From: Desulfosporosinus sp049943955
GTDB taxonomy: Bacteria; Bacillota; Desulfitobacteriia; Desulfitobacteriales; Desulfitobacteriaceae
Reading direction: 5' to 3'
Assembly (NCBI RefSeq): GCF_049943955.1
Contig: NZ_JBNFTW010000009.1
Span: forward strand, 62,001-126,000
Length of the DNA: 64,000 nucleotides
The translations under genes were made by a program, and so were the position numbers. The notes beneath the pieces were generated by a model. It was not told where the DNA came from and did no database searches. It worked only from the letters and a program-made list of their open reading frames with translations. Every line of letters starts with the position of its first letter. Position 1 is the stretch's first letter. Positions 43,098 to 52,625 of this stretch are shown in pieces.

Positions 43098-44342
43098 ATG
43101 GTTAGAATGGTAGGCAGAATCAAATCCAGCAGTTTAATGCGCATAGGATCTTTGCTTCTGACAACAGCATTATTGGTGACCGGATGTGGAAACAGTCCAA
43201 CGACAACATCCGGCAAAAAAGCTATTAAAGTAGGTATCGTGGATACATATACCGGCGGTGCCGCAGTTTATGCCCAGGATTCTTTAGATGGCTTCAAATT
43301 AGCAGCCAAAGAAATTGCCGCTAAAGGCGGTCCGGAGATCGACATCGTAACCCGCGACGATGAGTTTAAGCCTGACAAAGCGACTAGCTGGGCTAAAGAA
43401 CTGGTCATGCGTGATCAAGTTGATTTCTTGGCCGGAACCACAAATAGCGCAGGATCTTTGGCGGTTTCTCAATACGCTAAAGAAAACAAAGTACCGTTTA
43501 TTGATTGGGGCGGGATGAGTGACAAAGTCACTGGGGCAGCCGGTCACCGCTACGTCTTTAGCACCATACCTAATACCGCAATTATTGGCAAAGCCGGAGC
43601 CGTCCAGATCTCCAAAACACCTTATAAAAAGATTTGGCTCGCCGGCAGCGATTACGAATATGGTCACTCAGTTATTGATAACCTCTGGTCAAATTTGAAA
43701 AAAACTGAGCCGGATGTCCAAAAAACCGGAGAAACTTGGTGGCAAGTTGGGGAAACGGATTTCACCCCCTACATCAACGCCATTCGCAGTAAGAAACCTG
43801 ATCTTCTTGTAGTCGGCACCGGAGGGGCAGACATGGTAGCCTTTATGAAAGCCGTGAAGGCAACCGGCTTAGCACAGGAAATACCGGTCTGGATTCACAC
43901 CAGTATCGACCCAGCTACTTTGAGACCATTAGGAGATCAGGCTCCCACGGGAGTATTAGGAACAAATCCTTATCTCTCTAGTTATCCGGACACCGCAGCC
44001 AACAAAGCCTTTGTGAGTGCTTTCAAAAAGGAATATAATCGTGAACCTGCTGCTTTCGCATTATACGGTTATATGGCAGGTCAATTCTTGGGGCAGGCCA
44101 TTGAAAAAGCCGGAAGTACGGATAAAGAAAAGATCATCGACGCCTTGGAAGGTTTATCGATTGACACCCCCGTTGGTAAAGCCACACTGCGTAAAGAAGA
44201 TCACCAGGTTGCCATTCCTATGATCTATGGAGCCGTTGGCAAAACGGACGGGAAAATCGCTCCCACAGACCTCCACACGCTCAGCCCGGATGAGATAATG
44301 CCTCCTATAGATGATATCCAAAAAGCAAGAGCGAAAAAATAA
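43098..44342 (+). CDS. livK: Branched-chain amino acid ABC transporter, substrate-binding lipoprotein
   Basis: 414 aa. N-terminal signal peptide with lipobox LVTGC (Cys30), then a periplasmic-binding-protein fold of the Leu/Ile/Val family (KVGIVDTYTGGAAVYAQDSLDGFKLA, TNSAGSLAVSQYAKENKVPFIDWGG, FTPYINAIRSKKPDLL). It captures the ligand outside the cell for LivHMGF. Similar proteins also bind amides, urea or aromatic acids, so the ligand is not fixed by sequence. Ribosome site GGAGG, 7-nt spacer. A hairpin in the gap to livH may favour its higher expression. Confidence 0.9.
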   Translation: MVRMVGRIKSSSLMRIGSLLLTTALLVTGCGNSPTTTSGKKAIKVGIVDTYTGGAAVYAQDSLDGFKLAAKEIAAKGGPEIDIVTRDDEFKPDKATSWAKELVMRDQVDFLAGTTNSAGSLAVSQYAKENKVPFIDWGGMSDKVTGAAGHRYVFSTIPNTAIIGKAGAVQISKTPYKKIWLAGSDYEYGHSVIDNLWSNLKKTEPDVQKTGETWWQVGETDFTPYINAIRSKKPDLLVVGTGGADMVAFMKAVKATGLAQEIPVWIHTSIDPATLRPLGDQAPTGVLGTNPYLSSYPDTAANKAFVSAFKKEYNREPAAFALYGYMAGQFLGQAIEKAGSTDKEKIIDALEGLSIDTPVGKATLRKEDHQVAIPMIYGAVGKTDGKIAPTDLHTLSPDEIMPPIDDIQKARAKK

Positions 44343-44354
44343 ACAAGTAATTTC

Positions 44355-44382
44355 ATGGGTGGTACCGCAAGGTACCGCCCAT
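44355..44382 (+). promoter_or_regulatory. Intercistronic hairpin between livK and livH
   Basis: ATGGGTGGTACC gcaa GGTACCGCCCAT, a 12-bp stem (one G-U type pair) with a 4-nt loop followed by TTTCTC. It probably protects the livK mRNA 3' end or attenuates read-through into the permease genes. Confidence 0.65.
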
Positions 44383-44412
44383 TTCTCAACCTAAACGATA
44401 GGGGATAGACAA

Positions 44413-45291
44413 ATGGATATAGCAACATTCTCAAGTCAATTGTTAATAGGCCTCAGCAGGGGGATGATTTTTTTTATCGTCGCTGCGGGACTAACTCTTA
44501 TCTTCGGAGTCCTGAGGATTACAAATTTCGCCCACGGATCGCTTTACATGCTGGGAGCCTTTGCAGCCTACACAGTTTCAACATCTTTAGGTCATGGCCA
44601 TTATGGCTTCTGGTTGGCTTTGCTGGTCGCTCCCATTACCGTAATGATTTTAAGTCTTATTATCGAACGCGGTTTGCTGCGTTTCATCTATAACCGAGAT
44701 CATTTAACGCAAATGCTCTTAACCTACTCCCTCGTACTCATTGCCGGTGATGCGGTTAAAATCATTTGGGGGTCAGAATATAAATCCATAAATATCCCCG
44801 AAGGGCTCAGAGGTTCCATTTCGCTCTGGGGAGCTTCTCTGCCTTTATACAATGCCTTCCTGCTCCTCATCGGACCTCTTGTAGCACTCGGATTATGGCT
44901 CTTTTTATCTAAAACTCATCTGGGCAAAATATGCCGTGCAACAGCAACTGACCGTGAAATGGTAGACATTCTAGGCATCAACAGCACTCGAGTCTTTGCT
45001 TTAGTTTTTGCCCTGGGAGGGTGGCTTGCCGGATTAGGGGGAACTTTAATCGCTCCCACAACAACAGTTTCTATGGGGATGGACGCGAATATTCTCATCT
45101 ACGCCTTTTTGATAGTGGTAATCGGCGGATTGGGCAACATCTGGGGAGCCCTTATCAGTTCAATCATCATCGGAATGGGAGAAGCCATCGGTGTACTTCT
45201 CATTCCCAGCGTCTCAATTATACTGCCCTATATGATTGCAGGTATTTTACTTATTTTTAGACCCTCAGGTTTATTAAAATCTGTCTGGTAA
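44413..45291 (+). CDS. livH: Branched-chain amino acid ABC permease LivH
   Basis: 292-aa inner-membrane permease with about eight transmembrane helices. AAGLTLIFGVLRITNFAHGSLYMLGAF at the N-terminus is the LivH signature; IVVIGGLGNIWGALISSIIIGMGEAI near 240 is the conserved ATPase-coupling segment. It forms the channel with LivM. Second gene of livKHMGF, with livM 15 bp downstream. Confidence 0.93.
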   Translation: MDIATFSSQLLIGLSRGMIFFIVAAGLTLIFGVLRITNFAHGSLYMLGAFAAYTVSTSLGHGHYGFWLALLVAPITVMILSLIIERGLLRFIYNRDHLTQMLLTYSLVLIAGDAVKIIWGSEYKSINIPEGLRGSISLWGASLPLYNAFLLLIGPLVALGLWLFLSKTHLGKICRATATDREMVDILGINSTRVFALVFALGGWLAGLGGTLIAPTTTVSMGMDANILIYAFLIVVIGGLGNIWGALISSIIIGMGEAIGVLLIPSVSIILPYMIAGILLIFRPSGLLKSVW

Positions 45292-45306
45292 GAAAGGAAA
45301 CCAAGT

Positions 45307-46305
45307 ATGTCAGTAAACATTGATCCTTCATCAAGAACTACAAACAGAAAAATTCATAACTTATTGGGCTTGGGATTGGCTCTGATCGGAATCCTTATTC
45401 TCCTGATTGTTCCAACCCTCATCCCGCCCTATTATAGTTACCTCTTAGCCACTATCTTCACAACAGCCTTGCTGGCAACAAGCTTAAATCTGGTTTTAGG
45501 CTACGGGGGACTGCTTCATCTACATCATGGGGTATTTTACGGGATCGGCGCTTATACCGTTGCCATTATACTGACCAAAACCTCTTGGCCTTTTGCCTTG
45601 GCAGTCATTCTCGGGCCTATACTTTCAGCTGCTCTTGCTTTTGTGATCGGTTGGTTTTGTGTCCGTCTGCGGGGGCTGTATTTTGGTATGCTCACGTTAG
45701 CTTTAGGACAATTAGTTTGGGCTATTGTTTACCGGTGGAATGCCCTGACGAATGGTGATAATGGCATCCATGCCATTCCTGTTCCAGACTTCTTGACGTC
45801 TATTAGCTCTGTGTATTATACAACTCTTTTAGTTCTTCTCGTCTCTCTGCTCATTCTCTCTAAAATCACGAAATCTCCTTTTGGCCTTACTTTACTGGCA
45901 GCCCGCGACAATCCGGTACGCTCTGAAAGTTTAGGAATCAATGTCAAACAACACCGTCTGATCGCCTTTGTTATTGCAGGTTTTTTTGCCGGTGTTGCAG
46001 GGGTACTTTTTGTTCTCCTGGAACGTTCCGTAGCTCCTTCCCTCTTATTCTGGAATAAATCCGCCGAAATCTTAATTATGTGCCTAATGGGAGGCTTGAC
46101 GGTCTTCTTAGGGCCAACCTTAGGAGCAGCCATCTTAGTTCTTTTGTCGATGATCGTAGGACTTTATACTGAATATTGGCTTCTTGTCCTCGGCCTCCTT
46201 TTATTAATTCTTGTACTTTTCTTACCTCAGGGGATTCTAGGTTACATTAGCGAAAAAATAAAAGGGCGACGTCAGAGAGGAGGAGGATTAGATGCTTCAA
46301 ATTGA
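45307..46305 (+). CDS. livM: Branched-chain amino acid ABC permease LivM
   Basis: 332 aa, around ten hydrophobic helices. Conserved NLVLGYGGLLHLHHGVFYGIGAYTVAI near 60 and the coupling region LMGGLTVFLGPTLGAAILVLL near 265 fit LivM. The N-terminal 20 residues are hydrophilic. Its last 14 bp overlap livG, so the two are translationally coupled. Confidence 0.93.
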   Translation: MSVNIDPSSRTTNRKIHNLLGLGLALIGILILLIVPTLIPPYYSYLLATIFTTALLATSLNLVLGYGGLLHLHHGVFYGIGAYTVAIILTKTSWPFALAVILGPILSAALAFVIGWFCVRLRGLYFGMLTLALGQLVWAIVYRWNALTNGDNGIHAIPVPDFLTSISSVYYTTLLVLLVSLLILSKITKSPFGLTLLAARDNPVRSESLGINVKQHRLIAFVIAGFFAGVAGVLFVLLERSVAPSLLFWNKSAEILIMCLMGGLTVFLGPTLGAAILVLLSMIVGLYTEYWLLVLGLLLLILVLFLPQGILGYISEKIKGRRQRGGGLDASN

Positions 46306-47035
46306 GCAGCTTAAAAAATCCTTTGAGGGATATCAGGCAATAGCGAATGCCAATCTTTCCGTTCCCCAAGGAGAAGTTGTAGCTGTCATTGGACCCAACG
46401 GCGCGGGAAAATCCACCTTATTTAATCTTATCACCGGCCATTTAACAGCAGATTCCGGTTCAATTCGTTTTCAGAATACCGATATTACCCGATGTACTCC
46501 CCATCAAATCTGTCACCATGGTATCGGACGGTCATTTCAGCTAATTAATATTTTTTCCAGTTTGACGGTATTCGAAAACATACAAACCGCTGTACTTGCC
46601 AAGCACCGTCTTGACCGGAAGTTGTTCAAACCCGCCAAAAAGCTTCTCAGGGAAGAAACTTTGGAAGTCCTCAATAGTTTTGGACTTGTACGATATAAGG
46701 ATCATTTATGCAGTTCCCTCTCTTACGGAGATCAAAAAGTCCTGGAAATTGCTATTGCCCTAGGAAGCGAGCCAAAACTTCTCCTCTTGGATGAACCGAC
46801 GGCAGGAATGTCTCCTGATGAAACGAGTCGTATCGTCCAACTTATTAAAAGATTGTCTCAAGATGAAGGCCTGACGATATTGCTCACGGAACATGACACT
46901 GATCTCGTCTTTGATGTGGCACAAAAAATTATGGTTCTGCATCAAGGAGAGACGATTGCTCAAGGCCTGCCTGAAGACATTCGCAGCGACAAAACTGTGC
47001 AAAAAGCCTATTTGGGGGAAGCTGAAGTATGCTAG
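46292..47035 (+). CDS. livG: Branched-chain amino acid ABC ATPase LivG
   Basis: 247 aa. Walker A GPNGAGKSTLFNLITG near 33, Q-loop with GIGRSFQLINIFSSLTVFEN, signature SLSYGDQKVLEIAIAL (SYGDQ in place of the usual SGGQQ, typical of LivG), and Walker B LLLDEPTAGM. It drives transport together with LivF. It overlaps livM by 14 bp and livF by 7 bp. Confidence 0.94.
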   Translation: MLQIEQLKKSFEGYQAIANANLSVPQGEVVAVIGPNGAGKSTLFNLITGHLTADSGSIRFQNTDITRCTPHQICHHGIGRSFQLINIFSSLTVFENIQTAVLAKHRLDRKLFKPAKKLLREETLEVLNSFGLVRYKDHLCSSLSYGDQKVLEIAIALGSEPKLLLLDEPTAGMSPDETSRIVQLIKRLSQDEGLTILLTEHDTDLVFDVAQKIMVLHQGETIAQGLPEDIRSDKTVQKAYLGEAEVC

Positions 47036-47721
47036 AAATCAAGGATATTCACACCTATTACGGCATGAGCCATATCTTATTCGGTTTGTCCTTAACGGTC
47101 GCACAGGGAGAAGTAGTATCACTCCTCGGCCGAAACGGCGTAGGTAAGACTACAACCCTGAAAAGTGTTATGGGTATCGTTCCTCCCAAAAGCGGTGAAA
47201 TTACATTTCGCGGACAAACTATTACTAAAATACCGACTAATCGTATGGTTAAATTGGGAATCAGTTATGTCCCTGACAGCCGCAGGATTTTTGCCGACCT
47301 CACAGTACGTGAAAATCTTGAAATTGCTGCCGGTATTCGCCCCGGTGACTGGACAATCGATAAAGTTCACGCCTTGTTCCCCGTACTGAAGAAATATGAA
47401 AATCGCCGCGGAGGCAACCTAAGCGGCGGTGAACAACAAATGCTCAGTATTGGCCGGGCTTTGCTGGGTAATCCGGATCTTTTAATATTGGACGAACCAA
47501 CAGAAGGGCTTGCCCCTTTAATTGTTCGCGAACTTGAAGAACAGATTTTAGAACTTTGTTCCACCGGAATCTCAATCCTCTTAGCCGAACAGAATCTCAA
47601 ATCTGCCTTAAAATTAGCAAATCGCTGTTATGTTCTTGAACGCGGACAAGTCCGTTTTGAAGGAACCGTCGAATCCTTAGCCGAAAATGAAGAGGTCAGA
47701 ACAAAATACTTGCTGGCTTAG
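47029..47721 (+). CDS. livF: Branched-chain amino acid ABC ATPase LivF
   Basis: 230 aa. Walker A GRNGVGKTTTLKSVMG near 34, the LivF-typical YVPDSRRIFADLTVRENL, signature LSGGEQQMLSIGRAL and Walker B LLILDEPTEGLAPLI. It ends the operon; the TAG stop is followed immediately by a left-end stub of the four-hairpin repeat. Confidence 0.94.
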   Translation: MLEIKDIHTYYGMSHILFGLSLTVAQGEVVSLLGRNGVGKTTTLKSVMGIVPPKSGEITFRGQTITKIPTNRMVKLGISYVPDSRRIFADLTVRENLEIAAGIRPGDWTIDKVHALFPVLKKYENRRGGNLSGGEQQMLSIGRALLGNPDLLILDEPTEGLAPLIVRELEEQILELCSTGISILLAEQNLKSALKLANRCYVLERGQVRFEGTVESLAENEEVRTKYLLA

Positions 47722-47743
47722 TGAAGTTGTTCAGCTAAAGCTG
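47722..47743 (+). repeat. Left-end stub of the four-hairpin repeat, at the livF stop codon
   Basis: TGAAGTTG then GTTCAGCT-aa-AGCTGG, an imperfect left-end hairpin beginning at the base after the livF TAG. Nothing of the central or right part follows. Confidence 0.6.
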
Positions 47744-47766
47744 GCAAAGATTTCAACGAATCGAGT

Positions 47767-47818
47767 ACAAAAAAGAGCCGTCACCCACTTCCTTGAAATG
47801 AAGAAGTGGTGACGGCTC
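47767..47818 (-). terminator. Terminator of the glcDF operon
   Basis: Stem GAGCCGTCACC-ACTTC / GAAGT-GGTGACGGCTC, followed on the minus strand by TTTTTTGTAC. In the plus direction there is no T-run, so it mainly serves the minus-strand genes but may also protect the liv mRNA. Confidence 0.85.
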
Positions 47819-47875
47819 TCCCTAGTCTCAGGCAGCATTTATGCTTATCTCCTACAGTTTAACTTGTTAAAGCTG

Positions 47876-49171
47876 TTAAATCTTTATTCCTGTCTTAATT
47901 CCTTCTCTAGCTTCATAGGCCATCTCTAGGAGCTGAGCAGTGTGTATTACTCCCATTCCAGCCTCTTGAAGGTGAAGTCCGTCCAAAATATGCATACGAC
48001 AGGCAGAACATCCTGTAACAACTACCTCGGCCCCAGTTTGCAGGATATCCTCAACTTTACGATTATTTATCTTCGTGGAAAGCTCATAATGAGTCAAACT
48101 AAAGGAACCTCCGCTGCCGCAGCAGGTATCCGGCTTCTTCATTTCCAAAAATTCTACTCCGGGAATTTGCTTAATAATTTCTCTGGGTTGCTCTTTTACG
48201 TTTAGACCCCGTACAAGATGACAGGGATCATGATAGGTAACTTTAAGAGGTAATTCACCAATGTTCTCCTTAAAGTCACCCAGAGAAACGACCAGTTCTG
48301 TGAAATCTTTAACCATCTTCCCCAAGTGTTTAGCCCTTTCAGCATATCTCGGTTCATCCTGCAGCAACTCAGCATATTCCTCTTTCAAAGCTAAGCCACA
48401 GGTCCCGCAAGCAACCACCACACTATCCGCCTTTTCTTTCAAAAGAACGTCAATATTAGCCCGGGCCATTTCCCGAGCCGTTTCATAATCTCCGTTCATC
48501 CGTACCGGAGTTCCGCAGCAATTTTGGAGTTTCGGAATGACAACGTCTATGCCCAAGCGGTTTAGAACATTAACGACTGCTCTTCCTGTGTCCGTGTAAA
48601 TATAATTGATCATGCAGCCGGTAAAAAACACCACACGCAAACGAGGATTCGCAACTTTAACAACTTGCGGATACATTGCCTTTAAAGGTTTGGACGCCAG
48701 GGGAGAAAGCAATCGTCTTTGATCAATCCCCAACGGCATTCTGGGCAGCATTCCTTGTCCTCCCGGACCAGGACGGAAAACAACTTTCTGCAGAATCCGA
48801 CCTGCACTCATTCCTGTGTCAAAGACCCAACGGTTTTTTAAAATGAGACGAAAGATTAGCTTTTTGAGCGGTGAGAGCCCTTTCTGATCTACAATTTCCT
48901 TGCGGGCCGCTTCCACAAGCTTGTCAACCTTGACACCGCTTGGACAGTTGGCTACGCATGCTTTACACATTAAACACAAGGACATCTTGGAAATAAACCC
49001 TTCAGTTAAGGATAGATCCTTGGAGATAACGCCTCGTATAAGCTTTACTCGACCCCTGGCGACGGTTGATTCAGCCTGAAGTTCTCGAAAAACAGGACAA
49101 ACATTTTGACAGGAACCGCATCGTATACAGCGGATAACTTCTTTTTCCCAAGACTCAAATGAACGTTCCAT
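47876..49171 (-). CDS. glcF: Glycolate/lactate oxidase-type iron-sulfur subunit (GlcF-like)
   Basis: 431 aa. Two [4Fe-4S] ferredoxin motifs, CIRCGSCQNVCP near residue 15 and CLMCKACVANCP near 67, are followed by two CCG domains (LQNCCGTPVRMNGD near 215; KPDTCCGSGGSFSL near 350) typical of GlcF, LutA and HdrD-like proteins. It transfers electrons from the flavoprotein GlcD to a membrane or soluble acceptor. The start at 49171 is preferred, since GGAG lies 9 nt upstream within the end of glcD; an in-frame TTG at 49186 has no site. Confidence 0.88.
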   Translation of the reverse strand: MERSFESWEKEVIRCIRCGSCQNVCPVFRELQAESTVARGRVKLIRGVISKDLSLTEGFISKMSLCLMCKACVANCPSGVKVDKLVEAARKEIVDQKGLSPLKKLIFRLILKNRWVFDTGMSAGRILQKVVFRPGPGGQGMLPRMPLGIDQRRLLSPLASKPLKAMYPQVVKVANPRLRVVFFTGCMINYIYTDTGRAVVNVLNRLGIDVVIPKLQNCCGTPVRMNGDYETAREMARANIDVLLKEKADSVVVACGTCGLALKEEYAELLQDEPRYAERAKHLGKMVKDFTELVVSLGDFKENIGELPLKVTYHDPCHLVRGLNVKEQPREIIKQIPGVEFLEMKKPDTCCGSGGSFSLTHYELSTKINNRKVEDILQTGAEVVVTGCSACRMHILDGLHLQEAGMGVIHTAQLLEMAYEAREGIKTGIKI

Positions 49172-49175
49172 TTCC

Positions 49176-50564
49176 TCACGCTCCAAACATAACGCCGGGA
49201 TTTAAAATGTTATTGGGGTCCAGAGCATGTTTAATCTTCCGCTGGATTTCCAGACCTATCTCCCCTGTCTGCAGGGTAATAAACTTAGACTTCGCTCGTC
49301 CGATGCCATGTTCTCCGCTTAAAGAGCCCCCAAGTTCCACTGTTAAAACAAAAATCTCATCAATAGCCTTTTCTACTCGTGCAGCTTCCTCTCTGTCCAT
49401 TTCATCAGTAAGAATGGTTGCATGCAGATTACCGTCTCCCGCATGACCAAGTATAGCAATAATAATATTATACTTGGCGGCAATTTCTTGGATTCGCCGT
49501 ACTGCGACGGGAATTTGGCTGCGGGGAACCGTTGCATCCTCGCCAATAATAGTCGGTTTTACCCGTGAAACCGAAGCAAAAGCTGATCGCCGGGCAAACC
49601 ATAAGTCTTCCGCTTCTTTCTTTGTCGTAGCAACCCGAATTTGAACGGCACCAAGACGACGACAAATCTCTTCGACCTTGCCGATCTGTTTGGACAGTAT
49701 CTCAGAATCTCCATCTACTTCAATTAGAAGGACAGCCCCTGCCTCTACGGGAAGCCCCACCTTAGCATACTCTTCAATATTTTTGATATAAATATTATCC
49801 AGTAATTCCAGGGAACAGGGAACTAACCCACCGGCAATGATTTCTGATACCGTCTCAGAAGCTTGTTCCATCTCAGAGAAAACAGCCATCATAGTACTCT
49901 TAGCCTCCGGCAGAGGAATGAGTTTAACAATGATTTTAGTAATTACACACAGAGTACCTTCGGAACCGGTAAAAAGTTTTGTCATATCGTAACCTGTGAC
50001 ATTTTTTATCGTTCGTCCGCCGGTCATCATAATCTCACCCGTTGGCAGAACGACTTCCAGGCCTAAAATATAATCCCTTGTTACTCCGTATTTGACACCG
50101 CGGGGCCCGCCGGCACACTCCGCCACGTTACCACCCATGGTTGACACAGCCAAACTTGCCGGATCAGGGGGATAAAAGAGGCCAAGTTTTTCCACTTCCC
50201 TCTGAAATTGTCCGGTGATCACTCCCGGTTCTACCACAGCAATGAGATTCTTCTTGTCAATCTCCAGGATTTTATTCATTCTCTTCAAGACAAGGACAAT
50301 ACAGTCTCCTATAGAAACGCTCCCTCCACTGACATTAGTCCCAGCTCCTCGAGGAACAACAGGGATTTTTTCGCGATTTGCCAGCGTAAGGATCATGGAA
50401 ATTTCTTCAACAGTGCCCGGATACACTGCAACACCCGCTAAATCTTTAATGTCTGCCTTAAGAAATGATGCATCATAAGTATAGCAATATAAGTCTTCTA
50501 ACGTTGTGTAGAGATTTTCCTCTCCAACTATTTTAGTCAGTTCCTGAATGATTTCTGGTTTCAA
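49176..50564 (-). CDS. glcD: FAD-linked 2-hydroxyacid oxidase/dehydrogenase (GlcD-like)
   Basis: 462 aa of the FAD-binding PCMH (VAO) family. FAD loop VVPRGAGTNVSGGSVS near residue 73, GGNVAECAGGPRGVKYG near 145, and the C-terminal HAGDGNLHATI and SGEHGIG motifs of D-lactate/glycolate dehydrogenases. With GlcF it oxidises a 2-hydroxyacid such as glycolate or lactate; the substrate cannot be fixed. It starts with TTG behind GAGGAGG (8 nt). A hydroxypyruvate/glyoxylate reductase gene lies 6 kb away but not in the same unit. Confidence 0.9.
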   Translation of the reverse strand: MKPEIIQELTKIVGEENLYTTLEDLYCYTYDASFLKADIKDLAGVAVYPGTVEEISMILTLANREKIPVVPRGAGTNVSGGSVSIGDCIVLVLKRMNKILEIDKKNLIAVVEPGVITGQFQREVEKLGLFYPPDPASLAVSTMGGNVAECAGGPRGVKYGVTRDYILGLEVVLPTGEIMMTGGRTIKNVTGYDMTKLFTGSEGTLCVITKIIVKLIPLPEAKSTMMAVFSEMEQASETVSEIIAGGLVPCSLELLDNIYIKNIEEYAKVGLPVEAGAVLLIEVDGDSEILSKQIGKVEEICRRLGAVQIRVATTKKEAEDLWFARRSAFASVSRVKPTIIGEDATVPRSQIPVAVRRIQEIAAKYNIIIAILGHAGDGNLHATILTDEMDREEAARVEKAIDEIFVLTVELGGSLSGEHGIGRAKSKFITLQTGEIGLEIQRKIKHALDPNNILNPGVMFGA

Positions 50565-50765
50565 TTATCTTGCCTCCTCTGTTAGGCTCCGGCTCTGCGA
50601 CAAGATTCATGGCAAATTTCGCCGCATCCATAAATATTTCGCCACACAGACAAAATATCCTTTAAAACACTTTATTTTATTATAATCTGTTATATAGTAT
50701 TTCTTTGGGTATTGCACGCCTGATTATCCTCCTTCATAATGTGTTTGATAGGAAGTTTTGTGTAA

Positions 50766-50950
50766 GTGAACTCGTTCAGCTAAAGCTGAACATCGAGACT
50801 TCGGTGACGAAAGTGTCCTGTGGACACTTTTGCTGAAAGCGCCTAACCCAAAACAAATGCTATCGCGCTGAAGGTTGGACTCTACCCCCACCGAAGCAGA
50901 GTACGGGGACCCACTCCCACTTAAAGAAGTGGGAGTCTTACATTGGATAA
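50766..50950 (+). repeat. Four-hairpin repeat, full-length copy
   Basis: Reference-like copy: GTGAACTC, GTTCAGCT-aa-AGCTGAAC, then AAAGTGTCC tgt GGACACTTT, GCGC...GCGC around AACAAATGCTAT, the conserved block GGACTCTACCCCCACCGAAG, the right-end hairpin ACTCCCACTT aaag AAGTGGGAGT and the terminal GGATAAA. No ORF. It occupies most of the gap between glcD and the antiporter gene. Confidence 0.88.
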
Positions 50951-50986
50951 ACCGCGGCTATTTATCACGTTTGAGGAGGATAATTT

Positions 50987-52021
50987 GTGAAGTTCCTTAA
51001 TTTATTTCTTTTAGCTATCCCTGTCAGTATCTTTTTTCATCTTACAAATAGTTCACCCATCCTGGCATTTCTGACAGCTTGTTTGAGCATTATTCCTCTT
51101 TCCGGCTATATGGGGAAGGCCACGGAAGAGATCGCCATTTATGTAGGACCAAATATCGGAGGCTTATTGAATGCCACGTTTGGAAACGCCGCCGAACTGA
51201 TTATCACACTCTTTGCCTTAAAGTCCGGTCTTGTCGAAGTGGTTAAGGCCTCCATAACCGGATCGATCATCGGTAATCTGCTCCTTGTTTTGGGACTCAG
51301 CATGCTGCTCGGAGGATTCAAATTTAAAACTCAAAAATTTAACAGAGCTGCTGCTGGCATGCACACCTCTATGCTGCTTTTAGCCGTTACCGGGCTGATT
51401 ATTCCCGCAGTCTTTCTCAATAACCATTCAAATCCTGCCGCTGAACCTTTAAGTCTAGGTGTAGCCGCAGTTTTGATCCTGATCTATTTATTGAGTTTAC
51501 TCTTTTCTCTTCATACCCACAAAGACGTATTTCGTCCCAGCCAAGAACATTCAGGTACTCCACAGTGGACAAGGAGTAAAGCATTACTTATTCTCCTCGC
51601 GGCTACGATCTTTGTCGTTATTGAAAGCGAGTTTTTGGTGTCAGGAATTGAACCGGTCGTTAACACCCTGGGAATTAGCGAGCTTTTTATAGGTGTTATT
51701 ATTATTCCCATCATCGGTAATGCGGCAGAGCATACCACAAGTGTTATGATGGCTTTAAAAAACAAAATGGAAATCAGCCTGGAAATTGCTATTGGTTCCA
51801 GCACTCAAATAGCTCTATTTGTCGCTCCCTTGCTTGTCTTTATCGGCTATTTAATCGGACGGCCAATTGATCTTCTCTTTACAAGTTATGAGCTTGTTGT
51901 CATTATTTTGGGCACAGTAATTACGGCCATTATTAGCATGGATGGCCGCTCAAACTGGCTGGAAGGCGCACAACTGTTAGCCTCTTACGTTATTATGGCT
52001 ATCGCCTTTCTTTTTGTATGA
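50987..52021 (+). CDS. cax: Ca2+/H+ antiporter (CaCA/Cax family)
   Basis: 344 aa, about eleven transmembrane helices. The two alpha-repeats typical of CaCA exchangers are present: GNAAELIITLFALKSG near residue 65 and GNAAEHTTSVMMALKNKM near 245, whose acidic Glu residues bind Ca2+. It extrudes calcium in exchange for protons. It starts with GTG behind GAGGAGG. The gene sits between two repeat copies and is probably monocistronic. Confidence 0.92.
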   Translation: MKFLNLFLLAIPVSIFFHLTNSSPILAFLTACLSIIPLSGYMGKATEEIAIYVGPNIGGLLNATFGNAAELIITLFALKSGLVEVVKASITGSIIGNLLLVLGLSMLLGGFKFKTQKFNRAAAGMHTSMLLLAVTGLIIPAVFLNNHSNPAAEPLSLGVAAVLILIYLLSLLFSLHTHKDVFRPSQEHSGTPQWTRSKALLILLAATIFVVIESEFLVSGIEPVVNTLGISELFIGVIIIPIIGNAAEHTTSVMMALKNKMEISLEIAIGSSTQIALFVAPLLVFIGYLIGRPIDLLFTSYELVVIILGTVITAIISMDGRSNWLEGAQLLASYVIMAIAFLFV

Positions 52022-52059
52022 TCCTTAATCTGAAATTGCCCTATGTTTATAAACTTTTT

Positions 52060-52114
52060 ATCCATTCGCAAGACTCCCACTTCTTCAAGTGGGAGTAGTT
52101 TTCATACTTGCTTT
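52060..52114 (-). repeat. Right-end fragment of the four-hairpin repeat (minus orientation)
   Basis: On the minus strand AAAGCAAGTATG, ACTCCCACTT gaag AAGTGGGAGT and the terminal GGATAAA. It lies between the antiporter stop and the DUF202 gene; the left part is missing. Confidence 0.75.
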
Positions 52115-52147
52115 AACCTAATACGACACTACAAAGGAGAAAAAATA

Positions 52148-52555
52148 ATGTTAACAAAAGAAATTTCCTCTCAAAAGCCCAATACTAATCGCCGTCTGCA
52201 CCTCGCCAATGAACGAACGTTTTTAGCCTGGATCAGAACGAGTATCGCAATGATGGGCTTTGGTTTCGTTGTCGAGCGCTTTGCCTTGTTTCTTAAACAA
52301 ATGTCCTATGTCCTTGGACAATCAAATCTTGATGTTACCTTCCCCCCCTCTCATGGATACTCGACAATGATTGGCATCTCTCTGGTTGCACTTGGTTCTC
52401 TTATGAGTGTTTTAGCCTATCTGAAATATCGAAACGTTGATTTACAAATCGATACCAATACTTATCAGCCCTCATCATTCCTTAATATCTTACTGAGCAT
52501 CTCTGTTTTAGCCGTTGGCATGTTCCTGATCTTCTATTTGCTGCAAAGCATTTAA
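52148..52555 (+). CDS. DUF202 (YidH-family) membrane protein
   Basis: 135 aa with three transmembrane helices (about 30-50, 75-95, 110-130). RRLHLANERTFLAWIRTSIAMMGFGFVVERF is the conserved DUF202 core, in which ANERTFLAWIRT is nearly invariant. Function unknown; members often accompany stress or metal-related genes. The start at 52148 has GGAG 7-8 nt upstream; a longer in-frame reading from 52043 would cross the repeat fragment and is rejected. Confidence 0.88.
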   Translation: MLTKEISSQKPNTNRRLHLANERTFLAWIRTSIAMMGFGFVVERFALFLKQMSYVLGQSNLDVTFPPSHGYSTMIGISLVALGSLMSVLAYLKYRNVDLQIDTNTYQPSSFLNILLSISVLAVGMFLIFYLLQSI

Positions 52556-52625
52556 AGACATTATCCAAACTTGTTACATAACTGCGAAATTGTACAAGTT
52601 GCTATGTTCTTGAGCACTTCTGATA

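Noticed and set aside
44355..44382. GGGTGGTACCGC between livK and livH as a T-box
   Set aside because: The string resembles the T-box sequence, but it sits in a short perfect hairpin between two genes, without Stem I, a specifier or a following terminator.
47942..48205. Open frames on the opposite strand of glcF, glcD, glgP and other long genes
   Set aside because: They are shadows of well-supported genes and lack ribosome sites and recognisable domains.
52043..52147. 35-residue N-terminal extension of the DUF202 protein
   Set aside because: It is translated through a right-end fragment of the repeat; homologues start near the ATG at 52148, which has its own ribosome site.
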